From Alkalihalobacillus bogoriensis ATCC BAA-922 (lineage in GTDB: Bacteria > Bacillota > Bacilli > Bacillales > Bacillaceae_F): 64,000 bases of DNA. The stretch lies in the NCBI RefSeq assembly GCF_000621445.1, contig NZ_JHYI01000019.1, positions 62,001-126,000 of the forward strand, in the 5' to 3' direction. The notes under the pieces were generated by a model. The model saw only the letters and a program-made list of their open reading frames with translations, did not search any database and was not told where the DNA came from. Numbering within the stretch: the stretch's first letter is position 1; the number at the start of each line of letters is the position of its first letter. Shown one piece after another: positions 53,537 through 63,778 of this stretch. Made by a program: the position numbers and the translations under genes.

Positions 53537-54289
53537 GTGTGTATTGTTAACATATCTTATGAACAACACGACCATTATTGTTTCGTGTTAGCGGCGAATC
53601 GTGATGAGTTTTTTGCTAGAAGCACTGCACCCCTTCACGTCTGGGAAGACACCCCACATGTGATTGGTGGACGAGACCTTGTTTCCATGGGGAGCTGGTT
53701 AGCTGTGACAAAAGAGAAAAGAGTCGCTGCATTGACGAATTTTCGTGATCAGATAGTTGTGAAAGACCCAAAAACACGAGGAAGTCTTGTCGCTGATTTT
53801 GTTCAACATGAGCAACCCGCCTCACAATATATAAAGAATATTGAGCGAGAAAAAATGAAATATGGCGGATATAATTTACTTCTTTATGAAAATCACCATT
53901 TATTTTTTCATACTAATCGAGGGACAGGTCCATTACAAGTAAAGAAAGGGATATATAGTATAAGTAATGGTCATTTCCATACGGAATGGCCGAAAACGAT
54001 AAAAGGAAAGTCGCTTTTACAAGATACGGTTTCACTTAAAGGTGAAAAATTAATAACGACCTTGCTCGACCGTTTAACAGACAATGCCGTTGCCCCTGAT
54101 GACCAACTCCCGTCAACAGGCGTTGGAGTGGAAGCAGAACGGATGTTATCTCCATTGTTCATACAAAGTCCAGGATATGGGACTCGGTGTTCCACTGTTG
54201 TGTTATTTAATAAGGAAGGACAAGGATTAATGGTTGAACGAACTTACGAAACAAATGGTAAGACAACGGACCGAAACATGACATTCTAA
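53537..54289 (+). CDS. NRDE family protein (TANGO2-like)
   Basis: A 250-residue protein with the hallmark N-terminus MCIVNISYE and the AANRDEFFARSTAPLHVW motif that names the NRDE family. Cys2 at the mature N-terminus suggests an Ntn-hydrolase-like fold. Function in bacteria is unknown; eukaryotic TANGO2 is linked to haem and lipid handling. GTG 53537 follows AAAGGTGTAG. yqkK starts 14 bp after the stop. Confidence 0.85.
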   Translation: MCIVNISYEQHDHYCFVLAANRDEFFARSTAPLHVWEDTPHVIGGRDLVSMGSWLAVTKEKRVAALTNFRDQIVVKDPKTRGSLVADFVQHEQPASQYIKNIEREKMKYGGYNLLLYENHHLFFHTNRGTGPLQVKKGIYSISNGHFHTEWPKTIKGKSLLQDTVSLKGEKLITTLLDRLTDNAVAPDDQLPSTGVGVEAERMLSPLFIQSPGYGTRCSTVVLFNKEGQGLMVERTYETNGKTTDRNMTF

Positions 54290-54303
54290 AGGAGAGATGA
54301 AAG

Positions 54304-54540
54304 ATGAAAAACAAAAAGAAAAAGCAAAACGATAGCTTTGGGGGCCTTTCAGAAAGACTTTCTGAAGATGTAATGAAAAAATTGAAAGATACGTCTGTCA
54401 CGCTGAAAGAAGCAGAAAAACAAAAAGAAGAGGAAGAAAGACAAAAGCGTATTCGCGAAAAAAGAGAACGAGAAAAGAATAAATCATTTGAGGAATTACT
54501 AGAAGAAAGTAATTTGGATTGGCGTAATTTTAAGAAGTGA
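54304..54540 (+). CDS. yqkK: YqkK-like small charged protein (DUF3886)
   Basis: A 78-residue, extremely Lys/Glu-rich helical protein: basic head, LSEDVMKKLKDTSVTLKEAE, a charged single helix and the C-terminal SFEELLEESNLDWRNFKK. The SFEELLE-S--DW--FK end is the YqkK/DUF3886 signature. Function unknown. AAAGGAGAGATG precedes the ATG. It is co-transcribed with the NRDE gene. Confidence 0.8.
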   Translation: MKNKKKKQNDSFGGLSERLSEDVMKKLKDTSVTLKEAEKQKEEEERQKRIREKREREKNKSFEELLEESNLDWRNFKK

Positions 54541-54568
54541 TGTCGGTTATTCGATGTCACTTTTTTTA
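54535..54568 (+). terminator. Terminator after yqkK
   Basis: AAGTGATGTCG pairs imperfectly with CGATGTCACTT, followed by TTTTTTT. Confidence 0.8.
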
Positions 54569-54579
54569 GATAAAAAATT

Positions 54580-54660
54580 TCGTATAGTAGTGAAGCTTTG
54601 AAAGCGAATTCTAGGAGAGAGAAGGCTCTGTACTTCGCTTGAAACGCGTTTTTCTTAACG
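54580..54660 (+). repeat. Repeat family B copy
   Basis: Reads GTAGTGAAGCTTTGAAAGC, then GGAGAGAGAAGGCTCTG and CTTCGCTTGAAACGCGTTT. The last part matches the far end of the 31046-31216 copy. Confidence 0.8.
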
Positions 54661-54688
54661 GAGGGTGTTTGAGTTGTGTGTTATAGGG

Positions 54689-54789
54689 TTCTATTGGACA
54701 AAACAAGAGTAAAATCAGAAAGAAGTGTCTAATAGGAAGGTTCTATTAGACAAAACGAGAGCAAAATCGGTAAGAAGTGTCCAATAGAA
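54689..54789 (+). repeat. Two tandem GGACAAAAC hairpins
   Basis: Two direct copies of about 52 bp. In the first, CTATTGGACA (54691-54700) pairs with TGTCTAATAG (54726-54735); in the second, CTATTAGACA (54743-54752) pairs with TGTCCAATAG (54778-54787). The loops are A-rich and alike (AAACAAGAG / AAACGAGAG). Related to the hairpin at 23972. Confidence 0.65.
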
Positions 54790-55012
54790 GTCTTCTATCA
54801 GCTATGTTTGTTTAGTGTGTCATGAAAAGAAAAAGATATCTTTTGATGTAGTAAGAGATTTTGATTTAATGGAAGGTGGCGATCCGATGACACCACCAAT
54901 GTTTCCTGTAAAACTAGTGGAGGAGAAATGGATCCTGAGTATTGTAAAGGGTACATGGAGTAGAGTACAGGCTTTCAGATTTGCGGGAAACAAAAAAGGA
55001 CTGAGTGAGATG
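54788..55012 (+). pseudogene. Decayed zinc-ribbon-like small ORF, copy 2
   Basis: Reads SYVCLVCHEKKKISFDVVRD then FDLMEGGDPMTPPMF in the frame of codon 54803, then loses the frame: single-base changes between 54900 and 54940 shift the remainder (related to the GGEVYPDYDKGVHGVEYRLSDL tail of copy 1) out of frame. It keeps the N-terminal insertion VVRDFDL that copy 1 lacks, so the two remnants come from a longer parent ORF. A hairpin homologous to that at 24249 follows. Confidence 0.6.
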
Positions 55013-55035
55013 GGTTTTCTCACTCAGTATTTCTA
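54999..55035 (+). terminator. Terminator of the second zinc-ribbon-like remnant
   Basis: GACTGAGTGAGA pairs with TCTCACTCAGT, followed by a short T-rich stretch. Same hairpin as at 24249-24284. Confidence 0.6.
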
Positions 55036-55092
55036 AAAAGATAAGAAGCATAAAATATTGGTCTAGCATTGAAGCTTTAAAAGCTTATTTTA
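55035..55092 (+). repeat. Repeat family B, partial copy
   Basis: GATAAGAAGCATAAAATAT, then GGTCTAGCATTGAAGC and TTTAAAAGCTTATTTTAGAAGG, a shortened copy. From 55093 to 55320 I see no further feature. Confidence 0.65.
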
Positions 55093-55326
55093 GAAGGAAA
55101 TTCCATTTCATAACAAATCATAAATATGTGCAACCGGGATGAATGGAGGAAACATTGATACAGTTCGTACTTATCAATGATTAGGAACGTTGTGCTCTGA
55201 ATAGAGTTTGAATATTATTACATAAAAGTTCATAAAAATAATCTTCACACTATTCTTATTATTATAAAAAGTAACGAAAAAAGCCTTAAGTAAGCGTTTT
55301 CATTAGGTTTTCACTATAAATTTAAT

Positions 55327-55369
55327 TTGCCGAAATGTCAGAAAAATGATATTATCTTGTATATTAGAT
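55327..55369 (+). promoter_or_regulatory. Candidate gltAB promoter with overlapping LysR-type dyad
   Basis: TTGCCG (55327-55332), 17-bp spacer and TATTAT (55350-55355). ATCT (55354-55357) and AGAT (55366-55369) form a T-N11-A type dyad over the -10 and start region, the shape bound by LysR regulators such as GltC. No gltC gene is in the window; the regulator is inferred. Confidence 0.5.
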
Positions 55370-55437
55370 TAAACATAGATAAAAAGTAGACATTTTTTCA
55401 TACTTATTTATTTTACTCGGGGAGAGGTTGATGCTTG

Positions 55438-58400
55438 ATGAATAGGAACGGATTACCAGAAAAGCAAGGCCTTTATGACCCTCAGTTCGAACATGATAAC
55501 TGCGGGATCGGCTTTTTAGCTAATATTAAAGGGGAAAAATCACACAAAATCGTACAAGATGCATTGCATGTTTTACAAAACCTTGAACATCGTGGCGGGC
55601 AAGGCGATGAAGCGAATACAGGTGATGGTGCAGGGATATTACTTCAAATTCCTCATCGTTTTTTTCAGTGTGCCTGTAAAAATGAGTCAATAAATCTCCC
55701 ATCAGAAGGGGAATATGGGGTTGCGATGCTTTTCCTTCCTCAAGATGAAGCGACACGAAGCAAATGTGAATCACAAATTGAAAATATCGTAAACGAAGAA
55801 GGGCAATTAGTATTAGGTTGGCGTACTGTACCGACTGACTCTACGATGCTTGGCCGTGCTGCAGTATCAGCAATGCCGTTTGTACGCCAATTATTCGTTC
55901 ATAAAAGTCATGCTATTTCAAAAGGATTGGAATTTGAACGGAAATTATATGTGATCCGGAAGCGTGCAGAAAAAGAAATTGGTTCAGAGATTTCAGTTGA
56001 ACAGTCTTTTTATTTTGCCTCTTTTTCAAGTAAAACGATTGTGTATAAAGGAATGTTAACAACAGAACAAGTGAATCAATTTTATCTTGATTTAAATGAC
56101 TCATTATTTGAATCTGCTTTGGCTCTTGTTCACTCACGTTTTAGTACAAATACGTTTCCGAGCTGGGAGCGTGCCCACCCGAATCGCTATATGATTCATA
56201 ATGGTGAAATTAATACGTTAAAAGGAAATGTTAACTGGATGCGGGCAAGAGAAGCGAGATTTGCTTCCCCATTATTCAAAGAGGACATTGAAAAAATCCG
56301 TCCTGTCATTGATGAAAGTGGTAGTGACTCATCGATGTTTGATAACACACTTGAATTTCTAACGCTTTCAGGCCGAACGATGGCTCATGCTGCGATGATG
56401 ATGATTCCAGAACCATGGCAAAATGATGCGCAGATGAGTCCGGATAAAAAAGCATTTTACCAATATCATAGTACGTTAATGGAGCCGTGGGATGGCCCAA
56501 CTGCGATTGTGTTTACGAATGGAGACCAAATTGGAGCATGCTTAGACCGAAATGGGTTACGACCATCGCGTTATTACGTCACAAAAGATGGTTACATCAT
56601 TATGTCTTCTGAAGTTGGAGTCATTGATGTTGCTCCTGAAAACGTGTTGTATAAAGACCGTCTTCGTCCAGGGCAAATGTTATTAGTGGACTTGGAAAAA
56701 GGCCGAATTGTTCCTGATGAAGAGATTAAGCAACAAGTGGCAAACGAACAGCCTTACGAGCAGTGGATTGAAGAACACTTACTTGATTTAGATCAAGTGC
56801 TTGAAACATCAGATGTTGAGAATACAAGCTTTGACCAGCTTCTTCCGCGCCAGCTTGCGTTTGGCTATACGTATGAAGAAGTAACAAAAATGTTGTTGCC
56901 AATGGTGACAGAAGGAGTAGACCCTGTTGGTTCAATGGGATATGATTCACCTTTGGCTGTTTTATCAAAAAAACCACAGCTGCTCTACAATTATTTCAAG
57001 CAACAATTTGCCCAAGTAACAAATCCTCCAATTGATGCGATTCGGGAAGAATATGTTACAGCATTAGGGACGACAATCGGAGCAGAAGGTAATCTTCTTT
57101 CACCACAGCCTGAAAGCTGCCGACATATTTATTTGAAATATCCTCTTTTAACGAATGAAGAATTAGCGAAGTTAAAGAAAAATAAACTAAATGGCTTTAA
57201 AGCAAAAACATTGCCAATGTTATTCCCGACAAGAGACAAAGAGCAAGGGTTAGAACCAGCATTAGAGCAATTATTTCAATCAGCTGACAGGGCAATTGAA
57301 AAAGGAACAACCCTGCTCCTATTATCAGACAGGTTGATGGATAAAGACAATGCGGCTATTCCAGCTTTATTAGCAGTAGCGGGTTTGCATCATCATTTAA
57401 TTCGTCAAGGAACGAGAACGAAAGTTAGTATTTTAGTCGAATCAGGCGAGCCACGTGAAGTTCAACACTTTGCTTTATTGTTAGCATACGGGGCAGAAGC
57501 GATTAATCCGTATTTAGCGTTTGATTCGTTTGACTCGATGATTCAAGATGGGATATTGGAACAGAAGTCTTATGTGGAAGCTGTTTCTACTTATATAAAA
57601 GCGGCAACAAAAGGCGTGATGAAAGTTTTATCAAAAATGGGGATTTCCACGATTCAAAGTTACCGTGGTGCTCAAATTTTTGAAGCTGTTGGGATTCATG
57701 ATTCTGTCATTGAAAAATACTTTGCGAGAACGACATCCCGAATTGGCGGAATTGACTTAACGATGATTGCAAAAGAAACGTTAACCCGTCATGACCGTGC
57801 ATTTACGACACAAGAAGGCGCAGATAAAACATTAGATTCTGGGGATGATTTGCAATGGCGTCGTGATGGAGAACCGCATCAATATAATCCGCATACGATT
57901 CATATTTTGCAACATGCGTGCCGAAAGAATGATTATTCATTGTTTAAAAAATATTCAAAAGCGATTGATGAACAAACAAAAGAACAAACGACATTACGTG
58001 GATTACTGAAATTTAAACAACAAAACGAACCGATTCCACTTGAAGAAGTGGAACCAATTGAAGCGATTGTCGCTCGTTTTAAAACGGGTGCGATGTCTTT
58101 TGGTTCGATTAGTGCAGAAGCGCATGAAGCGCTTGCGATTGCAATGAACCGCATTGGGGGACGAAGCAATACAGGAGAAGGCGGAGAACATCCAGCACGC
58201 TTTACTCCAGATGCAAATGGAGATTCTCGTAGAAGCTCGATTAAACAAGTAGCTTCTGGCCGTTTTGGCGTGACAAGTCACTATCTAGTGAATTCAGATG
58301 AAATTCAAATTAAAGTGGCCCAAGGAGCCAAACCTGGTGAAGGCGGACAGCTTCCTGGAAATAAAGTGTATCCATGGGTTGCTGAAGTTCGTGGGTCTAC

Positions 58401-60033
58401 ACCAGGAGTAGGTTTAATTTCACCACCTCCACATCATGATATTTATTCGATTGAAGATTTAGCTGAGCTTATTCACGATTTGAAAAATGCGAATCCGAGT
58501 GCGAAAATCAGTGTCAAGCTTGTAGCGGGTACCGGAGTTGGAACAATTGCGGCAGGTGTAGCGAAAGGGCGAGCTGATCATGTCATTATTAGTGGTTATG
58601 ATGGAGGGACAGGAGCTGCGGCAAGAACAAGTATTAAACATACAGGTCTTCCATGGGAAATCGGATTAGCCGAAACACATCAAACATTAGTGTTAAACAA
58701 TTTACGAAATCGGATTTCAGTTGAAACCGACGGAAAATTAATGACTGGTCGCGATGTGGTTGTTGCTGCTTTATTAGGTGCAGAAGAATTTGCCTTTTCA
58801 ACGGCGCCACTTGTTGTGTTAGGCTGTGTCATTATGCGGGTTTGTCATTTAGATACATGCCCAGTCGGAATTGCCACACAAAATCCTGAGCTACGAAAAA
58901 AATTCATGGGCACACCAGACCATGTCGTGAACTTTATGACGTTTATCGCGCAAGAAATTCGCGAATATATGGCTGAGCTTGGATTTAAAACAATAGATGA
59001 AATGGTTGGGCGAACGGATTTGCTAGAGCAAAATGCTGAAATTGAAAATGAGAAAGCAAAAACAGTTGATTTGCAAAGCCTATTATTCCAACCGAATAAA
59101 GACGGCCAACAAAAAAATGTAAAAACAATCGAACAAGACCACCAGCTTGAGCAATCATTAGACTATACGACATTACTTGAGCTATGCAAACCGGCAATTG
59201 AAGAAGGAATACCGGTTCAAGCGTCGGTCGAATTGAAAAACATTCACCGTGTTACAGGGACAATTGTAGGTAGTGAAGTGAGTAAAAAGTATGGAGCAAA
59301 AGGATTGCCAGAAGATACAATTACATTAAACTTTACCGGTTCTGCTGGTCAAAGCTTTGGTGCATTTGTACCAAAAGGGATGACGCTAGCATTAGAAGGC
59401 GATGCCAATGATTATTTAGGAAAAGGATTATCAGGTGGGAAAATCATTGTTTATCCACCAGCACTTTCATCCTTTAAATCAGAAGAAAATGTCATTATCG
59501 GAAACACGACCTTTTACGGAGCAACGGCTGGTGAAGCTTTTATTGCCGGTGTAGCCGGAGAACGCTTTTGTGTCCGGAATAGTGGCGTCCACGTTGTTGT
59601 CGAAGGAGTCGGCAACCACGGTTGTGAATATATGACAGGCGGGCGAGTCATTAACCTTGGTACAACAGGAAAGAACTTTGCTGCAGGGATGTCAGGTGGA
59701 ATTGCATATGTTTTCGATGAAGAAAACGAGTTTGCAGCAAATTGTAATCAAGAAATGGTTCTACTTGAATCCATTCAATCAAATGAAGAAACACACTATG
59801 TAAAAACAATGATTGAAAAACATGTGTTCCATACAAATAGTGGGAAGGGCAAAGACATTCTTGCTAATTGGCCAAAGGCAGCAAGTCAATTTGTAAAAGT
59901 GATTCCAAGAGATTACAAACGTATGCAAGAAGCGATCGACCGTGTGAAAGCAGAAGGACGAACAGAAAAAGAAGCGATTATGATTGCTTTTAATGAAAAT
60001 AAAAACGATAAAACACGAGTAAGCGGCAAATAG
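55438..60033 (+). CDS. gltA: Glutamate synthase (NADPH) large subunit
   Basis: The large subunit (B. subtilis GltA, enterobacterial GltB) makes glutamate from glutamine and 2-oxoglutarate. The 1531-residue protein has a short propeptide before the glutaminase nucleophile Cys22 (HDNCGIGF), the class II amidotransferase domain to about 430, the central domain, the FMN-binding barrel with [10 protein letters not shown] and [10 protein letters not shown], the 3Fe-4S cluster cysteines ([10 protein letters not shown], about 1130-1142) and the C-terminal beta-helix with repeated Gly motifs ([14 protein letters not shown]). ATG 55438 is used; a TTG directly before it is in frame. Ammonia is channelled from the glutaminase to the FMN site. 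Confidence 0.97.
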   Translation: MNRNGLPEKQGLYDPQFEHDNCGIGFLANIKGEKSHKIVQDALHVLQNLEHRGGQGDEANTGDGAGILLQIPHRFFQCACKNESINLPSEGEYGVAMLFLPQDEATRSKCESQIENIVNEEGQLVLGWRTVPTDSTMLGRAAVSAMPFVRQLFVHKSHAISKGLEFERKLYVIRKRAEKEIGSEISVEQSFYFASFSSKTIVYKGMLTTEQVNQFYLDLNDSLFESALALVHSRFSTNTFPSWERAHPNRYMIHNGEINTLKGNVNWMRAREARFASPLFKEDIEKIRPVIDESGSDSSMFDNTLEFLTLSGRTMAHAAMMMIPEPWQNDAQMSPDKKAFYQYHSTLMEPWDGPTAIVFTNGDQIGACLDRNGLRPSRYYVTKDGYIIMSSEVGVIDVAPENVLYKDRLRPGQMLLVDLEKGRIVPDEEIKQQVANEQPYEQWIEEHLLDLDQVLETSDVENTSFDQLLPRQLAFGYTYEEVTKMLLPMVTEGVDPVGSMGYDSPLAVLSKKPQLLYNYFKQQFAQVTNPPIDAIREEYVTALGTTIGAEGNLLSPQPESCRHIYLKYPLLTNEELAKLKKNKLNGFKAKTLPMLFPTRDKEQGLEPALEQLFQSADRAIEKGTTLLLLSDRLMDKDNAAIPALLAVAGLHHHLIRQGTRTKVSILVESGEPREVQHFALLLAYGAEAINPYLAFDSFDSMIQDGILEQKSYVEAVSTYIKAATKGVMKVLSKMGISTIQSYRGAQIFEAVGIHDSVIEKYFARTTSRIGGIDLTMIAKETLTRHDRAFTTQEGADKTLDSGDDLQWRRDGEPHQYNPHTIHILQHACRKNDYSLFKKYSKAIDEQTKEQTTLRGLLKFKQQNEPIPLEEVEPIEAIVARFKTGAMSFGSISAEAHEALAIAMNRIGGRSNTGEGGEHPARFTPDANGDSRRSSIKQVASGRFGVTSHYLVNSDEIQIKVAQGAKPGEGGQLPGNKVYPWVAEVRGSTPGVGLISPPPHHDIYSIEDLAELIHDLKNANPSAKISVKLVAGTGVGTIAAGVAKGRADHVIISGYDGGTGAAARTSIKHTGLPWEIGLAETHQTLVLNNLRNRISVETDGKLMTGRDVVVAALLGAEEFAFSTAPLVVLGCVIMRVCHLDTCPVGIATQNPELRKKFMGTPDHVVNFMTFIAQEIREYMAELGFKTIDEMVGRTDLLEQNAEIENEKAKTVDLQSLLFQPNKDGQQKNVKTIEQDHQLEQSLDYTTLLELCKPAIEEGIPVQASVELKNIHRVTGTIVGSEVSKKYGAKGLPEDTITLNFTGSAGQSFGAFVPKGMTLALEGDANDYLGKGLSGGKIIVYPPALSSFKSEENVIIGNTTFYGATAGEAFIAGVAGERFCVRNSGVHVVVEGVGNHGCEYMTGGRVINLGTTGKNFAAGMSGGIAYVFDEENEFAANCNQEMVLLESIQSNEETHYVKTMIEKHVFHTNSGKGKDILANWPKAASQFVKVIPRDYKRMQEAIDRVKAEGRTEKEAIMIAFNENKNDKTRVSGK

Positions 60034-60041
60034 AGAGAAAA

Positions 60042-60064
60042 AAGGCGGGGGAAGGCCCCCTGCC
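60042..60064 (+). other. GC-rich intercistronic hairpin in gltAB
   Basis: GGC-GGGG pairs with CCCC-GCC round GGAAGG (about 60044-60063). There is no T tract, so it is more likely an RNA processing or stability element that sets the gltA:gltB ratio than a terminator. Confidence 0.5.
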
Positions 60065-60094
60065 TACTAGATTAGTAATGTAGGAGTGAGGAAC

Positions 60095-61582
60095 ATGGGG
60101 AAACCGACTGGCTTTATGGAGTATGAACGTGTTAACGCTCCAAAGCAGGATCCGTTTGAACGAACGAAAAATTGGCAAGAGTTTCAATTATTATTACCAG
60201 AAGATAAGCTCCGTCAACAAGGAGCACGTTGTATGGATTGTGGTGTTCCCTTTTGTCAAACAGGAACATCCATGGAAGGATCAGGAGAAATCGGCTGTCC
60301 TGTATACAATTTAATTCCAGAATGGAATGATTTAATTTATCGTAATCAATGGAAAGAAGCGTTACATCGTCTTCACAAAACAAATAACTTCCCAGAATTC
60401 ACGGGACGAGTTTGTCCTGCACCATGTGAAGGTTCCTGTACAGTCGCTCTTGACGGTGATGCGGTTACGATAAAAAATATTGAATACAGCATTGTAGAAC
60501 GAGGGTTTAAAGAGGGATGGATCGTTCCACAACCACCAAAGCAAAGAACGGGCAAGAAAGTAGCCATCGTAGGTTCCGGACCTGCAGGATTAGCTGCTGC
60601 TGCTCAATTAAACAAAGCGGGACATCTTGTTACAGTCTTTGAGCGTCACGACCGAATTGGTGGATTGCTTACGTACGGTATTCCAGATGTAAAACTATCT
60701 TATAGTACAATTAAACGCCGTTTAGATATTTTGGAAAAAGAAGGCGTACAGTTCAAAACAAACACAGAAATCGGCAAAGACATTCCAGTTTCTTCATTAA
60801 AAGAAGATTTTGATGCTGTTATTTTATGTACAGGTGCAACAAAACCTCGTGATGTTGAAGTTGAAGGAAGACAGTTAAAAGGCATTCATTTTGCGATGGA
60901 CTTTTTGCATCAAAACACGAAAAGTCTATTAGACTCTGCTCATGAAGATGGAAACTTTATTTCTGCAAAAGGAAAAGATGTTCTCGTTATCGGTGGTGGG
61001 GATACGGGGGTGGACTGTATCACAACGTCTGTCCGCCATGGAGCAAAAAGTATCACGCAATTTGATATTAACCGAGAACGCCCAGAAAAACGCGCCAACT
61101 CAAACCCATGGCCATTGTTCCCGATCGTCCATCACCATGAGGATGGTCATAAAGAAGCAATTGCCGTCTATGGCAATGATCCACGCGCATATCAACTGCA
61201 AACAACGAAATTTGTCGGTGATGAGCATGGTCATGTTAAAGAAGTTCATACGATTGCTGTGGAAACAAGCATTGATGAAAACGGCAATAAAGTCCGAACC
61301 GAAATTCCGGGAACAGAAAAAATTTGGCCTGCTCAACTCGTGTTCTTAGCAATTGGTTTTACAGGTCCTGAGGAAGAGATCATTCGTCAGCTTGAACTAG
61401 AAACCGATCGTCGTTCGACAATTAAAGCAGAATACGGCAGCTATAAAACGAGTGTCGACGGTGTATTTGCTGCCGGAGATAACCGCCGTGGTCAAAGCTT
61501 AATCGTATGGGCGATCCATGAAGGAAGAGAAGCGGCTAGAGAATGTGATAAGTATTTAATGGGTAGCACTTTGTTGCCTTAA
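60095..61582 (+). CDS. gltB: Glutamate synthase (NADPH) small subunit
   Basis: The small subunit (B. subtilis GltB, enterobacterial GltD) passes electrons from NADPH through FAD and Fe-S clusters to the large subunit. The 495-residue protein has cysteine clusters (ARCMDCGVPFCQ, IGCPVYN, CPAPCEGSC, within residues 40-115), the FAD motif VGSGPAGLAAA, the NADPH motif VIGGGDTGVDC and a C-terminal VFAAGDNRRGQSLIVWAI. ATG 60095 is chosen over GTG 60086; GGAGTGAGG lies ahead. It ends the operon. Confidence 0.97.
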   Translation: MGKPTGFMEYERVNAPKQDPFERTKNWQEFQLLLPEDKLRQQGARCMDCGVPFCQTGTSMEGSGEIGCPVYNLIPEWNDLIYRNQWKEALHRLHKTNNFPEFTGRVCPAPCEGSCTVALDGDAVTIKNIEYSIVERGFKEGWIVPQPPKQRTGKKVAIVGSGPAGLAAAAQLNKAGHLVTVFERHDRIGGLLTYGIPDVKLSYSTIKRRLDILEKEGVQFKTNTEIGKDIPVSSLKEDFDAVILCTGATKPRDVEVEGRQLKGIHFAMDFLHQNTKSLLDSAHEDGNFISAKGKDVLVIGGGDTGVDCITTSVRHGAKSITQFDINRERPEKRANSNPWPLFPIVHHHEDGHKEAIAVYGNDPRAYQLQTTKFVGDEHGHVKEVHTIAVETSIDENGNKVRTEIPGTEKIWPAQLVFLAIGFTGPEEEIIRQLELETDRRSTIKAEYGSYKTSVDGVFAAGDNRRGQSLIVWAIHEGREAARECDKYLMGSTLLP

Positions 61583-61599
61583 AAACTTTATAGTGATTG

Positions 61600-61630
61600 A
61601 CCCCCTTTTGATTAAAGGGGGTTTTTGTGT
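61600..61630 (+). terminator. Intrinsic terminator of gltAB
   Basis: ACCCCCTTT pairs with AAAGGGGGT, followed by TTTTGTGTTTTT. Confidence 0.92.
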
Positions 61631-61649
61631 TTTTGTTGTAATCGATTTT

Positions 61650-61836
61650 GTATCGGACATGTGTTCCGCTATTTCTATAAATATCGCGTTTTCTTGAATT
61701 CTATCGGACATCTGTTCCGTTAATTGAAGAAATGAGGGGAGAAATGCCCGTTTTTTCCTAGTTTAACGGAACGAATGTCCGATAGCTTTTGAGGAAACAT
61801 GGCTTTTTCGCTAAATAACGGAAGAGATGTCCGTTG
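61650..61836. repeat. Repeat family D, single four-site unit
   Basis: Sites at 61651 (TATCGGACATGTGTTCCGCTA), 61702 (TATCGGACATCTGTTCCGTTA in sequence), then inverted at 61763 and 61814. The same forward-forward-reverse-reverse order and similar spacing as in the units at 49645-50282, though the spacer sequences differ. The rest of the gap to 62209 is AT-rich; TTCTAGTG near 61998 is inverted as CACTAGAA near 62087. Confidence 0.85.
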
Positions 61837-62209
61837 AAGATGAAACGAACATAAAAAAGGAGCTTCTGTCATGTTTGGTATAAAAAAGAAGTGAAATAAA
61901 TGGGGTTTTATGGAATGATATGTAACTATTTACCACAAAGGCATCCGCTGATGAAAAAAAATGTAAAAATGTAAAATGATATAAACTTACTAGAAGAGTG
62001 TTTTGTTCTAGTGCAAATATCACGTTTAAATGTTTCTATTGAATTCTTTAGCTTCCTTATTTTAACTTTCGTTTTGTCGAAAAAACACTAGAATTAAAGA
62101 AATCCTTGAACTATTAACGGTTATACAAGAATTTGTGAATAGTTAAAAGGTCACACTAAATATCTTAAATTCAAAATAAAATCATAAAAAATGAGAGTTT
62201 AGTATGGAA

Positions 62210-62238
62210 TTGACGTATTTACTATTACATGGTAATTT
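62210..62238 (+). promoter_or_regulatory. Candidate promoter of the Tad-like operon
   Basis: TTGACG (62210-62215), 17-bp spacer and TAATTT (62233-62238), 40 bp ahead of the first gene. Confidence 0.5.
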
Positions 62239-62277
62239 TTTCGATATATAGAAATTGTATAAGAATGGAGAAAAAAC

Positions 62278-63051
62278 ATGGTAATTGTTGTGGATGAGTC
62301 TCTTGGATACAAAATAGAAGGTGTACAACTTTCACATAACGTAGTAATCAAACCAATTCAGTTTGTCAAACCGGCAACGACATTTAAAGAAGTGTTAGAC
62401 GAGTCACGTTATCATTTTTTTAATAAGAGAATAACAGTTAAATTATACGAAATTGATGAAGAACTTAATTATTTCATATCACTAGCAAATGAACACCAAC
62501 AAATTGTTTATTTTTATGATGGTCGCTTTACTAATATTAATCATCTATCAAAAATTCGATCATGGTTATTGCCAGACTACGAGATTAACTTAATTCCAAT
62601 TGAAAATAATGCAGAGTTGCTTTTTTATTTAACAAAGTTTGATTCTATCTTCTTGAATAAAAAACTGTCTTCTCATGACATTGCTCGAAAGTTAACACGA
62701 TTAAAAAGGATGTCGGAATCGTATATTATTTCACCTAACCCTTTGATATTTAAATCCAAAAAAAAGTGGCTTACATATACACCTACTCGAGAATATCAGC
62801 GCTTTACGGAATCAACAATAGCAAATAGAAAGCTGAAGCTTCGAACATATTCAACACTTGCTAATTGGAGTGAAGAATTTCAAACGAAAACAACGAATAA
62901 ACGAGTGATATTGGTTGAAAAAGGAATTAACAATCAAGTGAATGTCCAGGCTGAACGTCGGATAAATATAGAAACAAGCACATTTCCTATTAATATCCCT
63001 TATTTGCATGTGTTATTAATACCTGAAACTATATGGAGTGAATTCGAATGA
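62278..63051 (+). CDS. Unrecognised protein at the head of a Tad/Flp pilus-like operon
   Basis: A 257-residue protein with no membrane segment or signal peptide that I can see. The N-terminal half has an alternating strand-helix pattern (KRITVKLYEIDEELNYFISL, QQIVYFYDGRF, YEINLIPIENNAELLFYL), a possible receiver- or P-loop-like fold with no nucleotide motif. The middle is basic (KKLSSHDIARKLTRLKRMSE), and the C-terminal part has IANRKLKLRTYSTLANWSEE and ends PETIWSEFE. Its stop overlaps the cpaB-like start by 4 bp, so it is surely translated with the pilus genes. GGAGAAAAAAC precedes the ATG. Confidence 0.75.
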   Translation: MVIVVDESLGYKIEGVQLSHNVVIKPIQFVKPATTFKEVLDESRYHFFNKRITVKLYEIDEELNYFISLANEHQQIVYFYDGRFTNINHLSKIRSWLLPDYEINLIPIENNAELLFYLTKFDSIFLNKKLSSHDIARKLTRLKRMSESYIISPNPLIFKSKKKWLTYTPTREYQRFTESTIANRKLKLRTYSTLANWSEEFQTKTTNKRVILVEKGINNQVNVQAERRINIETSTFPINIPYLHVLLIPETIWSEFE

Positions 63052-63761
63052 TTAATGCCAAAAGAAAAGCTTTCTTGTTTTTATCGTTAGCATTTATTTT
63101 AGCGCTATTTACAGCGTTTTATGTTTTGACTGAAATTTCAAAGGCGCAAGAAGCACTTGGAGAAACAATACGCGTCGCAGTAGCGAAACAAGATTTGAGA
63201 TCATATTCCGTGTTAACACCAGATAAAATTGATTGGATTGAAGTTCCACGTTCAACACAACAATCTTCTTACATTTTAAATGCAAGTGAAATTGAAGAAT
63301 CTATTGTCATAGTGAACTTAGCTAAAGGAGATTTATTAACGAATAACATAGTAAGACCTGTAATCGATATTCCTAATAATCATAGAATCGTTTGGTTGAA
63401 TCCAACTAGTAATGTAATTTTTGACCAAAGTGTTACTGGTGGAGACATTGTAGATATTATTGTTAGTTATAAGGATGGAAATGACCATCTTACCAAACGA
63501 AGATTTCAAGATGTCGACGTTGTAACTGCCGAAGAACGTGACAGTAAAGTTTTAATTAAAGTTTCTATGGATTTACAAGATGCTGAGGAATTGATTCATT
63601 TTCAAAACACAGCACAACAAATTCGTGTGTTACGTGTAAATCATATTTCATCAAGTAGTGAGGAACTTCCACTAGAGGAAGTTCCGGATGAGACAGAGGC
63701 GTTAGAACCATTAGAAACCGAAGATGATGTAGAAGAAGAAAGTGATGAGACTGATTCGTAG
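63048..63761 (+). CDS. cpaB: CpaB/RcpC-like Flp pilus assembly protein (SAF domain)
   Basis: A 237-residue protein with an N-terminal membrane anchor (about 8-28, AFLFLSLAFILALFTAFYVL) and an SAF domain (IRVAVAKQDLRSYSVLTPDKIDWIEVP across residues 41-67, then IVNLAKGDLLTNNIVRPV). That is the layout of CpaB/RcpC of Tad systems. The C-terminus is a strongly acidic Glu/Asp tail of about 35 residues (LPLEEVPDETEALEPLETED), which is unusual. It overlaps the upstream gene by 4 bp and precedes a CpaE/TadZ-like gene. Confidence 0.8.
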   Translation: MINAKRKAFLFLSLAFILALFTAFYVLTEISKAQEALGETIRVAVAKQDLRSYSVLTPDKIDWIEVPRSTQQSSYILNASEIEESIVIVNLAKGDLLTNNIVRPVIDIPNNHRIVWLNPTSNVIFDQSVTGGDIVDIIVSYKDGNDHLTKRRFQDVDVVTAEERDSKVLIKVSMDLQDAEELIHFQNTAQQIRVLRVNHISSSSEELPLEEVPDETEALEPLETEDDVEEESDETDS

Positions 63762-63778
63762 TTTTATGAAGGGAAGTA

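Noticed and set aside
60942-61349. 135-codon plus-strand frame inside gltB
   Set aside because: Overlaps the intact GltB frame and has no family resemblance.
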